Notes: generated by a model not told the origin, from the sequence alone. 56,015 nt of DNA from Lachnospiraceae bacterium (GCA_017526985.1 JAFXQR010000098.1:1-56015), one strand, 5' to 3'; positions 1-8,740 are shown, numbered from the stretch's first letter. Made by a program: numbers and translations.

Positions 1-663
1 CGTCAGCTTTTCGCATACTTCGATGAATTCATCATAGGTGTACGGTTTTTCCGGATCCGGATATTCCAGGCCTGCCGCATCGAACAGATCCTGATTGTAA
101 GCAAATGCGAAACAGGACAGATCCTTCGGCAATGCATACAGAGAACCGGTTCCTACGTTCTTACCGTCATAACGATAGATGGTCTGTGTCGTTCCCCAGG
201 TCTTTTCGATCGTAGCGCTGTCCACATAGGAATCCAGCGGAAGCACATATCCGTTGTCTACATAGGAACGAACCGCTGCCGGACCTACATAGAATACATC
301 CGGAAGATCCCCTGCCGTCATATTGGCGATCATCTTCTGATTATACTCGTCCTGCGTGGTGATCTCAAACTTTACTTCCTTGATCTCATCAGCATGATCT
401 GCAACGAACTGTTCTACCAGACCTCTGTAGATCTCTTTTTCATGTTCCTGCATATACAGGAATACTTTGATGGTCTTATCCCCGTTACCGGTCAGAGCAT
501 CTGTGCTGGTCCCGCTGTTTGATGCAGCAACTGCGCCACTTTCGGTACCTCCGGTCGTGACCGTGCTGCCTTCTGTCTCTTCTACAGTAGCAATGTTGCC
601 GCAGCCGTTCATAGCGGCGGTAAGCATCAATACCGAAGACAATACCAACAGTCTCTTCTTCAT
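1..663 (-). CDS. ABC sugar transporter substrate-binding lipoprotein (C-terminus cut by window edge)
   Basis: Family 1 extracellular solute-binding protein, which would capture a sugar or oligosaccharide at the outer membrane face for an ABC permease. Only the first 221 residues lie in the window. They show a Lys-rich start, a hydrophobic stretch and a lipobox ending in Cys at about residue 22, a Ser/Thr/Gly-rich linker to about residue 60, and then the usual binding-protein fold start with the motif MTAGDLPDVFYVG. The ATG at 663 follows an AGGAGG site. It has its own promoter at 725-753 with the same upstream box as the GH43 operon, so I infer an arabino-oligosaccharide ligand. The permease genes would lie to the left, outside the window. 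Confidence 0.85.
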   Translation of the reverse strand, partial: MKKRLLVLSSVLMLTAAMNGCGNIATVEETEGSTVTTGGTESGAVAASNSGTSTDALTGNGDKTIKVFLYMQEHEKEIYRGLVEQFVADHADEIKEVKFEITTQDEYNQKMIANMTAGDLPDVFYVGPAAVRSYVDNGYVLPLDSYVDSATIEKTWGTTQTIYRYDGKNVGTGSLYALPKDLSCFAFAYNQDLFDAAGLEYPDPEKPYTYDEFIEVCEKLT

Positions 664-688
664 ATGATTTTCCTCCTGATTATTTGTT

Positions 689-707
689 GTGCAAACTTAC
701 TTTGCAC
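689..707. promoter_or_regulatory. Inverted repeat in the leader of the binding-protein gene
   Basis: Perfect 7-bp arms, GTGCAAA and TTTGCAC, separated by 5 nt, between the -10 box (725-730) and the ribosome site of the binding-protein gene. The position fits an operator or an RNA hairpin in the 5' leader. No family was assigned. Confidence 0.4.
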
Positions 708-724
708 CGTTTTCTGATAGTTCC

Positions 725-753
725 ATATTACGCCTTCTTTTTTAGCGTGTCAA
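725..753 (-). promoter_or_regulatory. Promoter of the sugar-binding-protein gene
   Basis: Reading the minus strand: -35 TTGACA (748-753), 17-nt spacer, -10 TAATAT (725-730). It is the same -35, spacer length and -10 as the GH43 operon promoter at 3631-3659. Confidence 0.75.
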
Positions 754-760
754 CGAGTAT

Positions 761-776
761 TTTAGTATTTCCTAAA
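761..776 (-). promoter_or_regulatory. 16-bp box shared with the GH43 promoter
   Basis: Minus strand TTTAGGAAATACTAAA, an imperfect dyad (TTTAG/CTAAA arms) ending exactly 7 nt upstream of TTGACA. A near-identical box has the same position at 3667-3682. A site directly upstream of -35 suggests an activator. Between 777 and 1036 I see only AT-rich DNA with no convincing gene or terminator. Confidence 0.55.
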
Positions 777-1036
777 CTATTTTATCATTTTTGTATGACT
801 TGTCTAATTTCGCATTCCGTAATGTAACAAAGTGTCTAAAGAATTTGACTGGAATACTTGTATACCAGAAAAAACCTATAAAATCAGACGTTTCCCGTGC
901 TCCGATCCACTTCCGAAAAACCCGTTTTCGCATAAATTCGCTGTCGATTTTTTGCTTTTTTCTCTTTTTTCGGAACGCCTGCGGCATAAATTATTTTAGT
1001 TTGATATAAACAACCCCGATTTTCGCACTTTTTCCG

Positions 1037-2578
1037 TCAACGATACTGCACCGCCCAAATGCTCCGGTTATCCGCCCCGGCTGCCGTGATGCACAGCGTG
1101 TCATTGCCCGCCTCATCCGTCATTTCCACGATCACGCCGCAGTATTCCTTTCCGCCCAGCGTGATACGGATATCGCAGCTGCCTTCCGTCACTTCGTAGC
1201 TGCCTTCGTATGCGCCGCGGATCACACCGTTTTCAAAGGTGCATTCTTCGGCGGTATGGATCAGATTTCCCACATCCTGTTCGTGATCGAGCACGTAGAA
1301 GGTGCCGCCGATCGCTGCCGTATCGTAACCGCTCTCCGAAAGCTTCTCCCCCTGATACGCAAACGGTGCCGCAACATACCAGCCGTCCCGGTTCAAAAAG
1401 ATCTTGTGCACCCGGGGTTCATGATATTCCGTTCCCTGATCGAAACGCTGGTGATAGACCAGATAGGTATCCCCGTCCGCACCGGTAAACACCGACTGTC
1501 CGCCCGGTGCCATATAGGCGGTCTCCAGACTGGGCAGCTTATAATTGCCCATCATCTTGAGCCCGTAGCTGGTAAAATTTTCCTGATCGCCCATCAACTG
1601 GCCTGCCGCATCCAGGTACGGTCCGGTGATCGACTCGCTGCGGAACTGCCGGATCTGGTAGCCTTCCTCACGGTTCAGCCCGCCAAAGGATGCAAACAGA
1701 TAGTAATATCCGGTCTCCTCGGAATAGGTCAGGTACGGGCCCTCGCAAGCGTGATGCCCGCCGCCGATCAGATGATAGCCGAAATACGGATCCACGCCGT
1801 TGGCCTCATCCGCCTCCGGATGGATCGGCAGACCGGTCGCCGGATCGATCTCCAGCAAAAACAATCCGCCCGACCACGAACCGTAGACCATCCACTGCTT
1901 TCCGTCCGTATCTTCGATGATGGCCGGATCGATGCAGTTGGGCCATTTTTTATTATCGTAGCCGCCGTATTTAAAATACCGGCTCAGATCCGCATCCTCA
2001 CCAAGCACCTGTTTCAGATCCGTCTGATCCACCGTGGAGGTTTCGAATCCCGAATATAACAGGGTATCCGTAAAGGTATACGGTCCTTCCGGGGTATCCG
2101 ACACCGCCAGTGCCAGTGTCGATTTGATATAGGTAGAACTGGTGCAGAAATACATCAGATACTTACCCATCGTCGCATTGTAATAGAGATTGGAGGCCCA
2201 GACCGAATAGTCTCCCTGATCATTTTTGCCCACATAGGCAAACGCCGGCAGATCTCCGCTGTAGATATTGGAGAACATCTTATTGCCGTTATACTGCCAT
2301 TCCTTCAGATCCTGCGACCTTGCCTGCACCTGATGCGAACCGACCATATAATAGGTACCGTCCGCATACAGAACCTGCGGATCATGGCAGGAAATCTTGT
2401 TCATGGAATTCCCTGTTTTGATCGTGATTTCCATAGGTGCCTCCGAAACAGGGGTCACTGCAGGCTCCTGCGAAACTGCCGCCCCCCCGGTGTTGCATCC
2501 GCACAAAAGCAGTCCGAGCATACCGGCTGCTCCCGCGTACCGCATCCTGTTTTTTTGCCGATTGATCCGATCCCGCAT
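1037..2578 (-). CDS. GH43 arabinanase-type glycosidase, lipoprotein
   Basis: 513-aa glycoside hydrolase family 43 protein, probably an endo-1,5-alpha-L-arabinanase that trims arabinan side chains of pectin at the cell surface. The N-terminus has a hydrophobic stretch and a lipobox around LLLCGC (Cys26/28). The five-bladed propeller catalytic residues are visible: general base Asp66 (CHDPQV), pKa-modulating Asp217 (CIDPAI) and acid Glu279 (CEGPYLTY). After about residue 400 there is a separate beta-rich domain like the C-terminal domain of extracellular arabinanases. It starts 20 nt after the upstream GH43 gene, so the two are one operon. Substrate beyond 'arabinan-like' is inferred from the family. 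Confidence 0.85.
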   Translation of the reverse strand: MRDRINRQKNRMRYAGAAGMLGLLLCGCNTGGAAVSQEPAVTPVSEAPMEITIKTGNSMNKISCHDPQVLYADGTYYMVGSHQVQARSQDLKEWQYNGNKMFSNIYSGDLPAFAYVGKNDQGDYSVWASNLYYNATMGKYLMYFCTSSTYIKSTLALAVSDTPEGPYTFTDTLLYSGFETSTVDQTDLKQVLGEDADLSRYFKYGGYDNKKWPNCIDPAIIEDTDGKQWMVYGSWSGGLFLLEIDPATGLPIHPEADEANGVDPYFGYHLIGGGHHACEGPYLTYSEETGYYYLFASFGGLNREEGYQIRQFRSESITGPYLDAAGQLMGDQENFTSYGLKMMGNYKLPSLETAYMAPGGQSVFTGADGDTYLVYHQRFDQGTEYHEPRVHKIFLNRDGWYVAAPFAYQGEKLSESGYDTAAIGGTFYVLDHEQDVGNLIHTAEECTFENGVIRGAYEGSYEVTEGSCDIRITLGGKEYCGVIVEMTDEAGNDTLCITAAGADNRSIWAVQYR

Positions 2579-2598
2579 CGCATTCTCCTCTCGATGAT

Positions 2599-3576
2599 CT
2601 ACTGCGCCAGATTGTTCCGGTAATCAAACACCGGAACTCCATTCTCATCCCACAATACTTTCATAGCAAACGCATGGCGGTTCGGATCGTAAAGCGGGTC
2701 CCCCTCAATCTCGGCATAGGTTCTTGCGTGATAAACGCACACATCCGTCCCATCCGATAATTTCACAAAACTGTTGTGTCCGGGACCATAAAATCCCTTT
2801 TCCCGATCCGATGACAGCACCGGCTGCTTTTCTTTTTTCCAAGCTCTCGGATCCAGCAGATCTTCGTCCTCTCCGATGCTGAGCATTCCCATACAATAGC
2901 ATTCTCCGGTAGCGCTGGCTGAATAGGTCAAAAAGATCTTTCCGTTATGTTTTATCACCGCCGGGCCTTCATTCACCCAGATATCCCTGCGCTCCCAGAC
3001 ATAGTCCGGAGTAGTGAGCAACACCTGCGCAGTTTTGAGTTTTGTCGGGCTCTCCATCTCAGCAATGTAGAGATTGGAGATCTGGATGCCCACACTCACC
3101 TTTTCCGCCCAGACAAAATACCATTTTCCTTTATTTTGAAATACTGTAGCATCCAAAGAAAAAGCCCGGAAGGAATAAATATCATCATCACTACGCTGAA
3201 TCTTGCCCATCTCCACCCAGGCATCCTTCATCGGATCCTGCCCTTCACAACGCAGGATATAAGGACGCAGTCGCCAAATATCATCCTGCCGGGAGGCCGC
3301 GAAATAGATATACCATTCCCCGTCCATATAATGCAGCTCCGGTGCCCAGATATGACAACTCATATTGCCTTCCTCATGGCATTTCCAAATGGTCACTTCC
3401 GTCGCATCCGCCAATCCTTCCAGACGATCCGCGCAACGCAGGACGATCCTGTCATAACTCGGAACCGACGCCGTAAAATAATACCTACCATCCTCTGCCC
3501 GCATCACATACGGATCCGCCCTCTGTTCGATCAGCGCCTTATTATACTCTGTCATGATCCCGTTCCGCTTCTTCAT
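2599..3576 (-). CDS. GH43 alpha-L-arabinofuranosidase-like enzyme, cytoplasmic
   Basis: 325-aa GH43 enzyme with no signal peptide, so it probably removes arabinose from imported oligosaccharides inside the cell. Catalytic residues: Asp21 (RADPYV), Asp142 (FSLDATVF) and Glu203 (VNEGPAV); blade motifs such as HIWAPELHY (about 75-83) are also typical of the family. The ATG at 3576 has only a weak purine-rich ribosome site; the Met at residue 8 is an alternative start. It is first in a two-gene operon with the surface GH43 and has a clear promoter at 3631-3659. Together the pair give outside cleavage and inside debranching of arabinan. Confidence 0.85.
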   Translation of the reverse strand: MKKRNGIMTEYNKALIEQRADPYVMRAEDGRYYFTASVPSYDRIVLRCADRLEGLADATEVTIWKCHEEGNMSCHIWAPELHYMDGEWYIYFAASRQDDIWRLRPYILRCEGQDPMKDAWVEMGKIQRSDDDIYSFRAFSLDATVFQNKGKWYFVWAEKVSVGIQISNLYIAEMESPTKLKTAQVLLTTPDYVWERRDIWVNEGPAVIKHNGKIFLTYSASATGECYCMGMLSIGEDEDLLDPRAWKKEKQPVLSSDREKGFYGPGHNSFVKLSDGTDVCVYHARTYAEIEGDPLYDPNRHAFAMKVLWDENGVPVFDYRNNLAQ

Positions 3577-3630
3577 ACCTTTTCCCTCTTCTTTCCTGCT
3601 ACTCTTAAACCGCCTTTCCTGCTACTTAAA

Positions 3631-3659
3631 ATATTAAGGCGGAACTATATATCTGTCAA
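3631..3659 (-). promoter_or_regulatory. Promoter of the GH43 operon
   Basis: Minus strand: -35 TTGACA (3654-3659), 17-nt spacer, -10 TAATAT (3631-3636), about 50 nt upstream of the first GH43 start codon. Confidence 0.75.
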
Positions 3660-3666
3660 TATTTAT

Positions 3667-3682
3667 TTTAGGTATTTCTAAA
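3667..3682 (-). promoter_or_regulatory. 16-bp box upstream of the GH43 promoter
   Basis: Minus strand TTTAGAAATACCTAAA, ending 7 nt before TTGACA, the same spacing as the box at 761-776. The arms TTTAG and CTAAA are identical in both; only the centre is shifted by one base. Confidence 0.55.
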
Positions 3683-3889
3683 TTTATTTAGTATTATATC
3701 AAAATATAATTAGTAACCTCTTTTCGATATAAAATCCGCGTTATCGTTTATTTATCGGACATTTCGTATTCCCGGCAGCGCTCATCACCCCTATTAAATT
3801 ATTTTAGAGATATATCAAAATCCGTACCGATAGATATAGCTATACTCTTTAAAACACTTTTATCCTATAAAGCAAAACCTATATAGCAA

Positions 3890-3915
3890 AAAGGCGCAGC
3901 CAAAGCTACGCCTTT
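3890..3915 (-). terminator. Orphan hairpin with minus-strand U-tract
   Basis: 11-bp arms (3890-3900 and 3905-3915, one mismatch) with a 4-nt loop. On the minus strand the stem runs into TTTTT, so it looks like a rho-independent terminator, yet no minus-strand gene lies just upstream of it. The rest of 3683-4356 is AT-rich and without a credible ORF. It holds two perfect small dyads (4032-4049 and 4098-4110), an AAGCGCTT operator at 4177 and the promoter of the next gene. Confidence 0.45.
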
Positions 3916-4176
3916 ACATTCATTAAAAACTATACAGGAAGCTATTTGATTTTAAATTTTGATTATTTATTTTGGTACTTTTTGGATCTTGAACTTAATA
4001 ATGGGTTTGGATAATATTCCATACTATCATATCCTATATTATTATAGGAAAACAAGGGAACATTTTTCTATTTACCCCGATAAATTTGTAATCTTTCTTC
4101 TATAATAGAATCAACATCACCCTTCTACCATACCAGCCCCGTTATCCGCAAGTAGAGATACGCAAAAAACGGTCTA

Positions 4177-4190
4177 TGTAAGCGCTTTCA
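4177..4190. promoter_or_regulatory. LacI/CcpA-type operator (cre-like)
   Basis: TGTAAGCGCTTTCA fits the catabolite-responsive element consensus TGWAARCGYTWNCW at every position. It is also nearly identical to the operators at 19182, 27766 and 28938, so it could bind the local LacI regulator instead. It lies about 75 nt upstream of the -35 box of the plus-strand gene. Confidence 0.6.
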
Positions 4191-4263
4191 AACAAAAACC
4201 CGGGCTTTATGCAGTCGTTTTTTGTATGTTTTTCACAAATTTGCATCTTTTTTTATAACACAA

Positions 4264-4292
4264 TTGACAATGCACTTTTTTGGTGCTATGTT
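4264..4292 (+). promoter_or_regulatory. Promoter of the zinc-ribbon gene
   Basis: -35 TTGACA (4264-4269), 17-nt spacer, extended -10 TGCTATGTT with hexamer TATGTT at 4287-4292. The gene starts 64 nt further on behind an AGGGAGGAAAG ribosome site. Confidence 0.7.
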
Positions 4293-4356
4293 TATGAAGT
4301 TTCGAAAATTGCGCATAAATTTCCAGTGTATGAGAAGGTAAAGGGAGGAAAGAAAA

Positions 4357-5952
4357 ATGGTATGTAAGAAATGTGGACACATCATGGGGGCTCAGATGAA
4401 ATTCTGTTCCAGATGCGGCGCTGTCACAAACGAAAACGAATCCGACAATGTATCGATGGATTCCGTACGCAGTGCTTTTGCTCCGGCAGAACCGGTACAA
4501 TCCACCCCGGCAAAACCGGTAGGGTTCCAGTCTCTGGAGGGCGCTCCGGTTTATCGTGTTCCGATGGATCACAACAATAACAATCAGGCAACAGAAAACA
4601 AGACGGCATCCAATGATTTTATCAGCCGTCCGCTTCCGCCGACACCGGTAGATGTTACCAAGAGTAATGCGGATGACTCTTCCCGTTATGTTTCCGTAGA
4701 GAAGAAAAAATCCCTGATGCCGGTCGTTCTTCCGATCGCAGGGGTTGCAGTGCTGGCCGTTGGTCTGGCAGCTGTTTTCGGTTCCAGAAGCGGCGAAGCT
4801 GCAGATAAAGCAGCCAATGCCCAGAACGAATGGGCTACCGGCGTAGGTAAAAATAATACGCAGAGTGAAGATTGGAGCAATGATCCGACCTTATATGAGG
4901 AAGAGGCAGCTCCGGTTGCAAATGTACAGGAAAAGGTTGTTGTCAGAATCAGCGATCCCTTCGGACCGATCGAGGGTGCAGATGTGGCACTGATCGGTGC
5001 TGACGGCGAGGTAGTTCGTTCCGTAGTATCCAAGAGGGACGGTTCCGCTACCATGACCAAGGTAGAGGCAGGTACCTACACACTGACCATCTCCAAGAAG
5101 GGTTATTCCGATATGAGCGAGTCCATCACTCTGGATGAGAGCACGATGGCATACGATCTGCTGCTGGATCGCGAGATGGAGCATCAGTACACCACACTGA
5201 CCATCCGCACCAAGTCCTTCATCGACGATGCAGAGATCTCTGATGTAAATGTAAACCTGTATGCTGCACGCAGTGATTCGGAAGATCCGTACATCACTTC
5301 CAAGAGCGACGAATACGGTATCTGCACTCTGCAGAACTTCCCTTGCGGCGATTTCACCATCAAGTGTGATCTCGGAAACTACAGCACTCTGATCAAGAAC
5401 ATTGATCTGACACAGGAAAACAACGTATATACCGTATATCTGATGCCGAAGCCGGCACAGGGCGAGGCGTATGTGGTAATGGATTGGAACGCTGAGGATC
5501 TGGACCTGGATCTGTGCGCATTCAATGCTGACCTGAAAGAATATGTCAACACCACACACACCAGCAACGCAAACGGAAGCTTCCTCTATGAGGATCACAC
5601 AGGCAAGGCAGGTGTGGAAGCGATCCTCTTAAAGGATGCGGATTCCGAAGCAGCTCAGACCTTCTACGTACTGGATACTACGACTGCTCAGTCCGGTTCC
5701 AGAAGCAGCAAGATGGGTAACAGCGGCGTAAACGTAACACTTTACAAGTATGGTCAGGAGCCGCAGGTCTTCGCGATGGAAGATAACACCGATGCCCTGA
5801 TCTGGACCGTAGGTACTCTGCAGGCAGGCCAGTTCGAGAAACTGAATGTAAACGAGTACAGCACTATCATTACCGAGCACTACTGGGCATCTGACATCCT
5901 TGGTGCCAAGAAGCCGGATCCGACCCCGACAATGGTCGGCACAGAAGAGTAA
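4357..5952 (+). CDS. Zinc-ribbon membrane protein with carboxypeptidase-regulatory-like domains
   Basis: 531 aa, the only plus-strand gene in the window. An N-terminal zinc ribbon uses Cys3/Cys6 and Cys17/Cys20. A Pro/Ser-rich disordered stretch follows to about residue 115, then one membrane segment (about 120-141). Outside the membrane are at least two beta-sandwich repeats of the carboxypeptidase-regulatory/PEGA type (about 190-270 and 280-355; pattern G-x-Y-x-L-x-x-x-K-x-G-Y), then a beta-rich C-terminal domain. The layout, a cytosolic zinc ribbon linked to surface Ig-like domains, is common in Clostridia but has no settled function; envelope sensing or adhesion are guesses. It has its own promoter and terminator. 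Confidence 0.75.
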   Translation: MVCKKCGHIMGAQMKFCSRCGAVTNENESDNVSMDSVRSAFAPAEPVQSTPAKPVGFQSLEGAPVYRVPMDHNNNNQATENKTASNDFISRPLPPTPVDVTKSNADDSSRYVSVEKKKSLMPVVLPIAGVAVLAVGLAAVFGSRSGEAADKAANAQNEWATGVGKNNTQSEDWSNDPTLYEEEAAPVANVQEKVVVRISDPFGPIEGADVALIGADGEVVRSVVSKRDGSATMTKVEAGTYTLTISKKGYSDMSESITLDESTMAYDLLLDREMEHQYTTLTIRTKSFIDDAEISDVNVNLYAARSDSEDPYITSKSDEYGICTLQNFPCGDFTIKCDLGNYSTLIKNIDLTQENNVYTVYLMPKPAQGEAYVVMDWNAEDLDLDLCAFNADLKEYVNTTHTSNANGSFLYEDHTGKAGVEAILLKDADSEAAQTFYVLDTTTAQSGSRSSKMGNSGVNVTLYKYGQEPQVFAMEDNTDALIWTVGTLQAGQFEKLNVNEYSTIITEHYWASDILGAKKPDPTPTMVGTEE

Positions 5953-5982
5953 TTTATCTTATGATTGACCCCCTCATACACA

Positions 5983-6006
5983 AGCCGGGAGCGTTCGCTC
6001 CCGGCT
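5983..6006 (+). terminator. Terminator of the zinc-ribbon gene
   Basis: Perfect 10-bp stem (5983-5992 / 5997-6006) with loop GTTC, followed by a T-rich run, 30 nt after the stop codon. Confidence 0.85.
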
Positions 6007-6039
6007 ATTTCTATATCTTATGCTCTTATTAATTCATCA

Positions 6040-6162
6040 TTACTGCGCTGTATAGATCGACCGTAACCACTCAAAGCCGAAGCAGTCATCGTCACGCGAT
6101 CCCAACAGCCACGCCAGATTCGGATCATTTCCGGCACAAAGTAAAAATGACAGTGTAAACTG
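6040..6162 (-). pseudogene. Possible C-terminal gene remnant (40 codons, no start)
   Basis: Between ftsH and the plus-strand terminator, the minus strand has 40 open codons with protein-like composition (for example AGNDPNLAWLLGSRDDD, ending WLRSIYTAQ), preceded by a stop codon and with no ATG or ribosome site. Its upstream end overlaps the ftsH terminator. I do not recognise the parent gene; chance is possible. Also in this gap, 6222-6255 holds a long-range TGGGGGT/ACCCCCA stem. Confidence 0.2.
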
Positions 6163-6169
6163 TCATTTT
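6144..6169 (-). terminator. Terminator downstream of ftsH
   Basis: 10-bp perfect stem (6144-6153 / 6160-6169), 6-nt loop, followed on the minus strand by TTTTTACTTT. It lies about 155 nt after the ftsH stop codon. Confidence 0.65.
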
Positions 6170-6325
6170 CAGAGAAGGTATTTCTTTCTTATGGGGTTAT
6201 AGCAAAAAACTATAAATGTATTGGGGGTTACAATATGCATTATAGCAGACCCCCATAATATGTCTATTCTCAAAATAAACAAATTTTACAAAGGTTGTGG
6301 CATTTCTTTGTGCACTTTTTCAGTA

Positions 6326-8140
6326 TCAAAGAATGCCGACTGCAGGAGCCTTAAACAGCGCCTCAAACTCCTCACGGTTGATGCGTTCCTTCTCGATCAA
6401 CAGCTTCGCGCAGCGGTGCAGAACATCCATATTCTGCTCCAGGATATGCTTCGCTTCGTCGTGACACTCATCAATGATGCGTTTCACCTCTGCATCGATC
6501 TCAGCAGCCTTGACCTCACTGGTGGTCTTGGCGTGTGCCAGATCACGACCGATGAACACCTCATCTTCGTCGTTCTCGTAGCAGATGAGACCCAGAGAAG
6601 ACATACCGAAGCGGGTGACCATACTGCGTGCGTTCTGCGTTGCCTTCTTGATATCGGAAGAAGCGCCGGTCGTTACATCATCAAAGATCAGTTCCTCTGC
6701 CACACGGCCGCCCAGTGTTACCATCAGGCGCTGACGGATCTGTTCTTTGGTCTGGTGCATATCATCGTTGTCCGGTACCGGCATCATATAGCCTGCGGCA
6801 CCCTCACCGGTGGGGATGATGGATACGGTATACACCGCGCCGGTCAGCGGCAGCAGGTGCATCAGGATCGCGTGACCGGATTCGTGGTACGCCGTGATCT
6901 TCTTGTCGCGGTCCGAAATGATATGACTGCGCTTCTCCGTACCGATACCCACCTTGATAAAGGATTTCTTGATATCTTCGGCATTTAAGAACTTCCTCTC
7001 GTCCTTGGCTGCCTTGATCGCGGCTTCGTTCAACAAGTTTTCCAGATCTGCTCCGGTAAAGCCGGAGGTGCTTCTCGCCACTTCCTTGAGGTCCACGTCG
7101 GAACCCAGCGGCTTGTTCTTGGAATGCACCTTCAGGATCTCTTCTCTGCCTCGAACATCCGGCGCGCTGACCGTGATCTTGCGGTCAAAACGTCCGGGAC
7201 GCAGGATCGCCGGATCCAGGATATCCACACGGTTGGTCGCCGCCAGTACGATGATGCCTTCGTTCACACCGAAACCATCCATCTCTACCAGCAACTGGTT
7301 TAAGGTCTGCTCCCGCTCATCATGGCCGCCGCCCATACCCGTACCACGACGTCTTGCCACCGCATCGATCTCATCGATAAAGATAACGCAGGGTGCGATC
7401 TTCTTTGCTTCAGCAAACAAGTCACGCACACGGGAAGCACCCACACCGACAAACATTTCCACAAAGTCGGAACCGGAGATGGAGAAAAACGGCACCTGCG
7501 CCTCTCCGGCGATCGCCTTGGCCAGCAGAGTCTTACCGGTACCCGGGCGTCCCTCCAGCAGCACACCTTTAGGGATACGCGCGCCCACTTCGGTATATTT
7601 CTCCGGTTTCTTTAAGAAGTCTACGATCTCGTCCAGATCTTCCTTTTCTTCCTGCAATCCCGCCACATCCGCAAAGGTGGTCTTGCAGTCACGGATCAGC
7701 TGTGCGCGGCTCTTACCGAAATTCATCATACGGCTGTTGCCGCCACCGCCCTGATTGCCCATCATCGAGCTGAAGAAAAATACAAATATGATCAATACCA
7801 GCAGGGAAGGCAGCACATACATCAAAAACCAGTTGTCTGCCGGCACATCACTCACCTTGACCGGAATGCTATTCTCCCTCGCATAGGCCTCGATCTCGTG
7901 CACATCCGTGGCATTGAACTGACGGATGCTGTTATTCTTCATGGTCGCCTGTATGGTACCCGTAGGCACCTCTTTGTTCTGCACGATCGTGATGCTCACC
8001 ACCTGCCCGCTCTCGACCGCATCTTCAAACTCATCCCTGGTGTAATTGGTCGTCTGTCTGGTGGATAGACTAATCCAGATCGCCGCACCCAGCAGCAGGA
8101 TGATCACCAAAAAGACGAAACTGTGATTTTGCTTTTTCAA
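6326..8140 (-). CDS. ftsH: ATP-dependent zinc metalloprotease FtsH
   Basis: 604-aa membrane AAA+ protease that degrades misfolded and regulatory membrane and cytosolic proteins. Two membrane segments (about 8-26 and 105-124) flank a short external domain. Then come the AAA module with Walker A GRPGTGKT (197-204), Walker [11 protein letters not shown] and the arginine-finger region RPGRFDR, and the zinc protease motif HESGH (419-423). The second P-loop residue is Arg instead of the usual Pro. The start is a TTG at 8140 behind AAAGGAG. It is last in the divIC-tilS-hpt-ftsH series, 26 nt after hpt, the order found across Firmicutes. Confidence 0.96.
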   Translation of the reverse strand: MKKQNHSFVFLVIILLLGAAIWISLSTRQTTNYTRDEFEDAVESGQVVSITIVQNKEVPTGTIQATMKNNSIRQFNATDVHEIEAYARENSIPVKVSDVPADNWFLMYVLPSLLVLIIFVFFFSSMMGNQGGGGNSRMMNFGKSRAQLIRDCKTTFADVAGLQEEKEDLDEIVDFLKKPEKYTEVGARIPKGVLLEGRPGTGKTLLAKAIAGEAQVPFFSISGSDFVEMFVGVGASRVRDLFAEAKKIAPCVIFIDEIDAVARRRGTGMGGGHDEREQTLNQLLVEMDGFGVNEGIIVLAATNRVDILDPAILRPGRFDRKITVSAPDVRGREEILKVHSKNKPLGSDVDLKEVARSTSGFTGADLENLLNEAAIKAAKDERKFLNAEDIKKSFIKVGIGTEKRSHIISDRDKKITAYHESGHAILMHLLPLTGAVYTVSIIPTGEGAAGYMMPVPDNDDMHQTKEQIRQRLMVTLGGRVAEELIFDDVTTGASSDIKKATQNARSMVTRFGMSSLGLICYENDEDEVFIGRDLAHAKTTSEVKAAEIDAEVKRIIDECHDEAKHILEQNMDVLHRCAKLLIEKERINREEFEALFKAPAVGIL

Positions 8141-8166
8141 CCTTTGGTCTCCTTTAACTCTGATAT

Positions 8167-8694
8167 TTACTCCTCATCGCCAAGAATGCCGATGTAGGGA
8201 AGGTTTCTGTAATTCTGGGCATAATCCAGTCCCCAGCCCACGATAAACTCGTCAGGCACCTCAAAGCCGACATATTCCACATCCACCGGATGCGTGCGCC
8301 GGTTCGGTTTGTCCAGCAGCGTACAGAGTTTCAGCGAAGCCGGCTTGCGTTCTTCCAACATCGGCAACAGATAAGACAATGTGCGTCCGGTATCCACGAT
8401 ATCTTCGATCACCAGCACATCTCTGGCCCGGATCCCTTCTGTCAGGTCGCGTACGATACTCACCTTGCCCGTAGACGTCTTGCCGTTGCCGTAACTGGAT
8501 ACCGTGATGAAATCCAGTGTCACCGGTACCGTGATGTGCCGCGCCAGCTCACAGGTAAAGAAGATGCTGCCCTTCAGAATACAGACCAGATGCAGACTCC
8601 TGCCTTCATAAGCTTTGCTGATCTCGGCCCCCAGCTCTTTGATACGTGCCTTGACCTGCTCTTCGCTGATCAGTACTTTGATCGTATCCGCCAT
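8167..8694 (-). CDS. hpt: Hypoxanthine phosphoribosyltransferase
   Basis: Purine salvage enzyme joining hypoxanthine or guanine to PRPP to give IMP or GMP. I chose the ATG at 8694 (175 aa, normal family length) because GGAGG stands 7 nt before it; the frame stays open further upstream but that part has no family similarity. The PRPP-binding loop is EDIVDTGRT (97-105), and the substrate end shows VGFEVPDEFIVGWGLDYAQ with the usual YRNLPYIG ending. It lies between tilS and ftsH as in other Firmicutes. Confidence 0.95.
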   Translation of the reverse strand: MADTIKVLISEEQVKARIKELGAEISKAYEGRSLHLVCILKGSIFFTCELARHITVPVTLDFITVSSYGNGKTSTGKVSIVRDLTEGIRARDVLVIEDIVDTGRTLSYLLPMLEERKPASLKLCTLLDKPNRRTHPVDVEYVGFEVPDEFIVGWGLDYAQNYRNLPYIGILGDEE

Positions 8695-8740
8695 ATTGTA
8701 ACCTCCCATTATAGTTTTGTTCCCCGAACACTTTATTTTA

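Noticed and set aside
772-1009. Two short overlapping frames (71 and 72 codons) on opposite strands in the gap before GH43
   Set aside because: No ribosome sites, AT-rich DNA, and one overlaps the 16-bp regulatory box.
4177-4190. Firm assignment of this site to CcpA
   Set aside because: It fits the cre consensus fully but is just as close to the local LacI operators, so only a LacI/CcpA-type call is made.
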